Assembly: GCA_900095095.1 (NCBI GenBank)
Contig: FMBT01000354.1
Span: 1 to 64,000 of the forward strand
Length of the DNA stretch: 64,000 bases
From: Fragilariopsis cylindrus CCMP1102
Taxonomy: Eukaryota; Bacillariophyta; Bacillariophyceae; Bacillariales; Bacillariaceae
Direction of reading: 5' to 3'
In this document: positions 59,693 through 64,000 of the stretch, piece by piece
Layout of the letters: each line of letters starts with the position of its first letter
Numbering within the stretch: the first letter of the stretch is position 1
Position numbers and translations under genes: made by a program
Notes under the pieces: model-generated
Told to the model about the DNA's origin: nothing
The model's database searches: none
What the model saw: the letters and a program-made list of their open reading frames with translations, nothing else

Positions 59693-59859
59693 CAACTGTT
59701 TATTCTACGGCAGTAGCCATGGCAACATGGACAACATCTTCGTCATACTCTTCTGATGTGGCCGTTGCAGTTGCCGTCGCGACTGTGATCACAGCGTCCA
59801 ATTCGTCATACTCCGAAAATGTTTACCTATTTAATATTGCTAGCTTTATCGCATTATTT

Positions 59860-62660
59860 CTATTTATTCGGAGTAAGACCACAACTGTCGGCATTCCACA
59901 ATTTTGAGGTACAATCCAAGACCGATGTAATGAAATCCTGTTGCTCCAAAGTTAGCTCATCGAATGACTTCTGTGCATATTTCGACGTTGTCCAATCTTC
60001 CCAAGATGTAGCGTTGAGACCCAAAATCACATTCGCATTATTTTGAATATCCGTATCAAGATTCTTCCAATTTCTTTGATGGCGGGGTTTAGCTAAAGAC
60101 AAATCAATCGCGTCAATCAAACTTTGATTATAGTACATCGTACATTCATTCAAATGAGGACTTGAAAAAAGTTTTGGAATCTGACCGCGTTCTTTAACCT
60201 TCGCCACAGGGAAATTGGCTTCTTTTACCAAAGCTCTCCAATAGCCGCCATTTCTAGCCCATGTCTCGTGAGTATTCTTCTCGAGGAAAACATCTGGTGT
60301 ATCCGACGGGAAAATACCGAAAACTTTGTCGCAAGGGAATTCAATTCCAAGATCGTGTTCAAAATTGTTGATGATGCAGGCCTTGTTATCATCCTTTTCT
60401 GGGCAAAAAAAAGGATGGTCTGCGGGTACGCAGCTGTGTTTCTGAAAAATATTGATACCCCCTCTTGTAAAGCCACGATAAACACTTTCAACCCAAAAAT
60501 ATTCTGGACCAGGATTGCCTTTGAAGTATTTAGGAGTATACGAGTAACTTAACGATGTCAAACTCACATTCTTGACGCTCAAGGCATCAAATACATCAGT
60601 AAACTCTCGTAGAGCAAAAACGGAATCGTTGATTAGACCAAATTCGTCGAATTTGGTTATATTTAAGGACCCAATCGCATCGCACCATAGTCCAACATCG
60701 TATCGATCGTTGAAGAAATATTCTATTTGGACTGAAACTTCTTCATTGGCGAATCTAGGGATGCTCTTTTTCGCAAGTTCGATGATTTTGGAAATTATTT
60801 CTCTGCTCCACGCTGGTACCGCCAAAAGGATATGATCAATTCCAACAGTAAAACATTCCAATTGACTCCACAACGCTACAATATGCCGCAAGTTGTGTGG
60901 AACAGCGGAAATTATCAAGACACGTTTCTTTGTATCCTTTATTTGCTTTGAACTAGTTGTAATCTTCGAAGATGATGAATCATTATCTATTGTTTGATTG
61001 ATACCTTGCCCCTGTTTTATTCTAGAATCACTTGGACAAATATTTGGTATCTTCTTTTCCAAAACGAATTCTTTTCTTTTTGCTCTTGATTTTTTTGTGG
61101 TCGCTTTAGTTTCGTTTTTATTCGGTACAGCACCTCTCCAACATAATTCGATATTACGCCATCGTTTTGCAGCCCTTTTGCTCTTTGGTGATATCCACGT
61201 ATTATCGTTAATGGTATGTAAAAAGGTCCAACCCCACCAATTTTCATCGGGTTTTTCCTGGTACAATTCCCAGTACTCATCTAACCGATGTTCAAGACGA
61301 ACTCCTCTCCCAGCGCACTTCCCCCATTTGATATATGTCAAAATATCAAATCGGGGGGCTTTCGTCAATTCTAAATCAAACTTCCCATCCGATGGTATTC
61401 CATCGTAATCCCATGTAAATGCAGGGTCTGGATACAGATCACAGGGCTAAGATGTGTATAATTTATCAAAACATTTATTGTGTACGTATAATTAGTGTTT
61501 TTGCGACGAAAATTACTAAGACACCCACCGATCCCCAAATTTTGCCAAAAAAAAGTCGTAGTTCAAGGAAACTTACCTTAACGGTGGGATGCGAATGTAT
61601 CCAATGTTCCGCGCTGTATCGTAATCGTCCATCACAACTCTCCCTACCATTACTTGTACAATTTGAGGTGATGTTGTCCATACGTTTTTCGAAGAGATAA
61701 GGGTCTATAAGTCGTTGAACGTAATCGCATCTTGAAAGCCACATGTTACCGCTCGTATGTCTAAGGGATTATAAATTGTAAATATTACTATTTTTTGTTA
61801 GTATTTTGAAAAGATAAAACAGAATAAACAGGATCTCTCGATGTGTGACAAGGTTCCGTTTATAATGCGCATGGTATAGACATACAGTACACAGAAAAAC
61901 TCACGGATGTGGTAACGGTGAAAAACGAGAAGAACATACGTTGCAATCGTTAGGAAGTGAACTACATTCTTCGGATAGAGCACCAATAGTCAAAAATTTA
62001 CGAAGGTCTTCATTTGCAGAAGAATTCCTAGAGGAACCCTTGCTGTGTAAATACACCACCTTTTCATCTGGGTTTTTCTGGCAATACTCCCACAATGATC
62101 GTAATGTAATCATTTCTGTTCCATTAGTACGATATCCAAGAAGTTCTGTGTTTGGTATCACTAGATTCTTTACTCCCATCGATTGAATATAAACTGGTTT
62201 GTGTTCGGAACGTAATAGGGCCATCTGCTCAGATACAATATCAAGAACTCGTGAAGCATCATTTTCAGCGCCCACATATAAATTATAAAAGACTGGAATT
62301 GATGAAGTTGTACTAGTAGTAGTAGTAGACGAATTGGTTGTTCGTTTGATTCTTCCATCGTATATTATCATCGTTTGTTCTTGAGGGGAGAGTTGTTGTT
62401 GTTGCTGTTGCTGTTGCTGCTTCTTTGACTGAAAACTGTGCTTGAATTGATCTAATCTTATTTCTATTTCATTTTGGTTCGTATTGAATCCTTGCTTGTT
62501 GTTATTAATCCATTGATATCCTGACCAACAAACGACCTGCAGAAAAATACCAACGCCTAATAGAAGCGTTGCAGAATATCGCGTCTTCCTCGTTATTGCC
62601 GTCTTCGGAGATCGTCTCTTCCTCGTTCTGTCGTGTCTTCGGAGATCGCCCCTTTGTCAT
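59860..62660 (-). CDS. Two-module glycosyltransferase-like type II membrane protein (3 exons)
   Basis: The likely ATG is at 62660; a basic N-terminus with RSPKT repeats is followed, across a one-base break near 62635, by a membrane anchor (ATLLLGVGIFLQVVCW). Exons: 62660-61905, 61760-61577 and 61446-59860, GTGAGT and GTAAGT donors. After a Gln tract, module 1 has VFYNLYVGAENDASRVLDIVSEQM, VVYLHSKGSS and CNVCSSRFSPLPHP spliced to HTSGNMWLSRCDYV and EHWIHSHPTVK, a DUF-type glycosyltransferase pattern common in algae. Module 2 (from about 60935) has KRVLIISAVPHNLRHI, FFNDRYDVGLWCDAIGSL, FGLINDSVFALREFTDVFD and FWVESVYRGFTRGGINIF, which resemble rhamnan-synthesis F (RgpF) proteins. With its cytosolic tail and single anchor it should sit in the Golgi with the catalytic part in the lumen, modifying cell-wall or secreted polysaccharide (inference). 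About 840 residues; exon 3 ends at 59860. Confidence 0.7.
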
Positions 62661-63333
62661 TATTGTCGTCTTCGGAAACACAAAACCATGTGCATCAGTA
62701 TCAATGAGGAGCAGTTGTCGGGGTGGGTTATCCAGTACTGTTAACCTTCATTCTAATATTCATAGCAAATCTAACAATGATGACGATGATGATGATTATG
62801 GGTATTGTTACAGTATCGATTGTCGATGCCGATTATAGGTCGATTATGAATTTTTATTGTCGATTGTCGATATCGTCGATTGGGTCGATCATCATGAATT
62901 TTCTTTAGCTTTTTTTGTGGCATTTCTCTGTTTTTTTAGAATTTGGCGGATTTCCCCCCGTATCCTCATCTTCAGTGTTCTCCCCCAAAATTGAAATGGA
63001 GGGTCGGGGAAACTTCTTTGAATTTTGCAATGAATAAGTGAGTGGAAACCGAAACGCCGATCGCTGACATCGTTTGACTTTCAATCCGATCATTCATCCC
63101 GTACGTATCCCATTGCCTATCATCATGTTATACTAGTAGTACTCGTACAACTTTGCAACTTCAAAAAAGATAGGGACGCTAGACAGAACAAACGACATCA
63201 TAACAATACAATAATCCAGTGCACTGCATTCGAGCAAATGCGGCTCGATTCGATCTCCTATCCAAGTACTAGCATCCAATTTAAAATTTAAAACCAAATA
63301 ATACACTCAACATCACACTAACTTCTACTGCGC
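62661..63333. other. Divergent promoter region
   Basis: About 670 nt between the glycosyltransferase-like gene (minus) and the membrane-protein gene (plus). A short plus-strand frame near 62700-62840 overlaps a GAT/GAC run and is not convincing. Confidence 0.4.
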
Positions 63334-64000
63334 AATGCCGAAACTCTCGACCATTATTGAAACAATTATTATATCGATATTATTTGTTGGAGCGATTGTT
63401 GTACCCTTTATTGCTATCATAGGAAAAAGTATGATGAAGTCATCTTCTTCGTCGTCGTCGTCGTCCTCGTTGTCATTACAGCAACAGCAACAACAACGCA
63501 GTATTGAGATAGTTTATTTCACTGTTGGTGTATCTGCTATTGCAGGATTGGCATTTTATTTGTATAATAAAAGTAAGCAAAAAGACAACGACAAGAATGA
63601 TAAGACGACGACTGATATTGGTCGCAAAAATAAAAGCACTGAATCAACTTCTACTGGAAGTACTACTCAAAAAATTAAAGATATTTGGAAAGCTGGTAAT
63701 AATAATAATAATAATAACAGCCAACAAAAAAGTAACAACAATAGTAATAATAATAATAATAATAATCGCACTACCAGAAAGGATAAGAAAGGATTTGGAA
63801 GTAAATACTATTATGCACATAATGATTCTAATGCAACTGGTGGATATAAGGATGGATTAAAAATGGAAGATTATCGTATGAATGGACCACGATTATTAAG
63901 CCGGAATGGATTATCGGTACAAGACGAAACAGCAACAGCAACAGCAACAATAGATAATGATGACGATGATGATGACAATAAAGAAAAAGAGATGACTTAC
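63334..64000 (+). CDS. Two-helix Asn-rich membrane protein, cut by the window edge
   Basis: From the ATG at 63334 an open frame runs off the right edge without a stop (222 residues visible). Two membrane helices are clear: ETIIISILFVGAIVVPFIAII (about 9-29) and IEIVYFTVGVSAIAGLAFYLY (about 57-77), separated by a Ser tract and a Gln tract. Next come a basic, Asn-rich linker, then KKGFGSKYYYAHND and GGYKDGLKMEDYRMNGPRLLSR, a conserved-looking motif, and a Thr/Ala/Asp-rich stretch. I recall similar GSKYYYAHN..GGYKDGL..EDY.MNGPRLLS segments as common in diatom hypothetical proteins, but I cannot name a function. The motif may introduce a further domain beyond the edge. Confidence 0.6.

Larger units (their letters stand above)
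59181..59859. other. Intergenic region with tandem and TA repeats
   Basis: About 680 nt between converging 3' ends. It holds a tandem duplication and a TA microsatellite (listed separately). A short Ala/Val-rich plus-strand frame starts at 59719 and crosses the 3' end of the next gene; I see no reason to call it a gene. Confidence 0.45.

Noticed and set aside
59719-59907. Ala/Val-rich plus-strand frame starting ATGGCAACATGG
   Set aside because: It overlaps the 3' end of the glycosyltransferase-like gene on the other strand, and its composition follows a GT/GC-rich local repeat.

Overview
This window looks like nuclear DNA from a marine diatom, probably a low-GC pennate close to Fragilariopsis or Pseudo-nitzschia. 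The evidence is: AT-rich sequence; short GT-AG introns (roughly 65-380 nt); many poly-Gln, poly-Asn, poly-Ser and poly-Asp tracts; a bipartite plastid leader of diatom type (cleavage followed by Phe) on a transaldolase; and a zinc-finger/Myb-like/GAF-like protein of a kind I associate with diatoms. I name the group by inference; nothing in the window fixes the species. I saw no rRNA, tRNA, CRISPR array or intact transposon.

Layout. 0.75-7.3 kb: a tail-to-tail pair of paralogues, the right one a three-exon gene joining a C4HC3 zinc finger, a Myb/SANT-like domain, a GAF-like domain and a poly-Gln tail, the left one broken. 8-16 kb: a zinc-ribbon plus zinc-knuckle protein, a large secretory coiled-coil protein, a broken START-like gene and a METTL16-like RNA methyltransferase. 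16.6-24 kb: a delta-9 desaturase, a four-exon TRAPPC2L, a DUF1995 protein, a 60-residue three-exon gene and Rab6. 24.7-34.4 kb: an atlastin-like GTPase, a TruA-type pseudouridine synthase, a 2-oxoglutarate/Fe(II) oxygenase, a free-standing SRP54 M-like domain protein and a PiT phosphate transporter. 36.8-46.8 kb: CIAO1, HUS1, a DEDD exonuclease with a membrane tail, a KDEL receptor and a plastid transaldolase. 47-64 kb: a bromodomain protein, a MORN-repeat protein, a UPF0301/YqgE-like protein, a TAF10-like protein, VPS26, a PPR protein, a two-module glycosyltransferase-like membrane protein and an incomplete two-helix membrane protein at the right edge.

The genes are mostly unrelated housekeeping functions, each with its own promoter. 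Membrane traffic is well represented (TRAPPC2L, Rab6, atlastin, KDEL receptor, VPS26), but nothing shows co-regulation. Several neighbours are divergent and share short upstream regions (CIAO1/HUS1, atlastin/TruA, transaldolase/bromodomain).

An important caution: more than twenty single-base frame breaks, many in homopolymers and usually one base short, interrupt otherwise well conserved genes (Rab6, KDEL receptor, VPS26, CIAO1, TruA, METTL16, atlastin and others). I read most of them as sequence or assembly indels rather than gene death. Gene ends below are given across these breaks.
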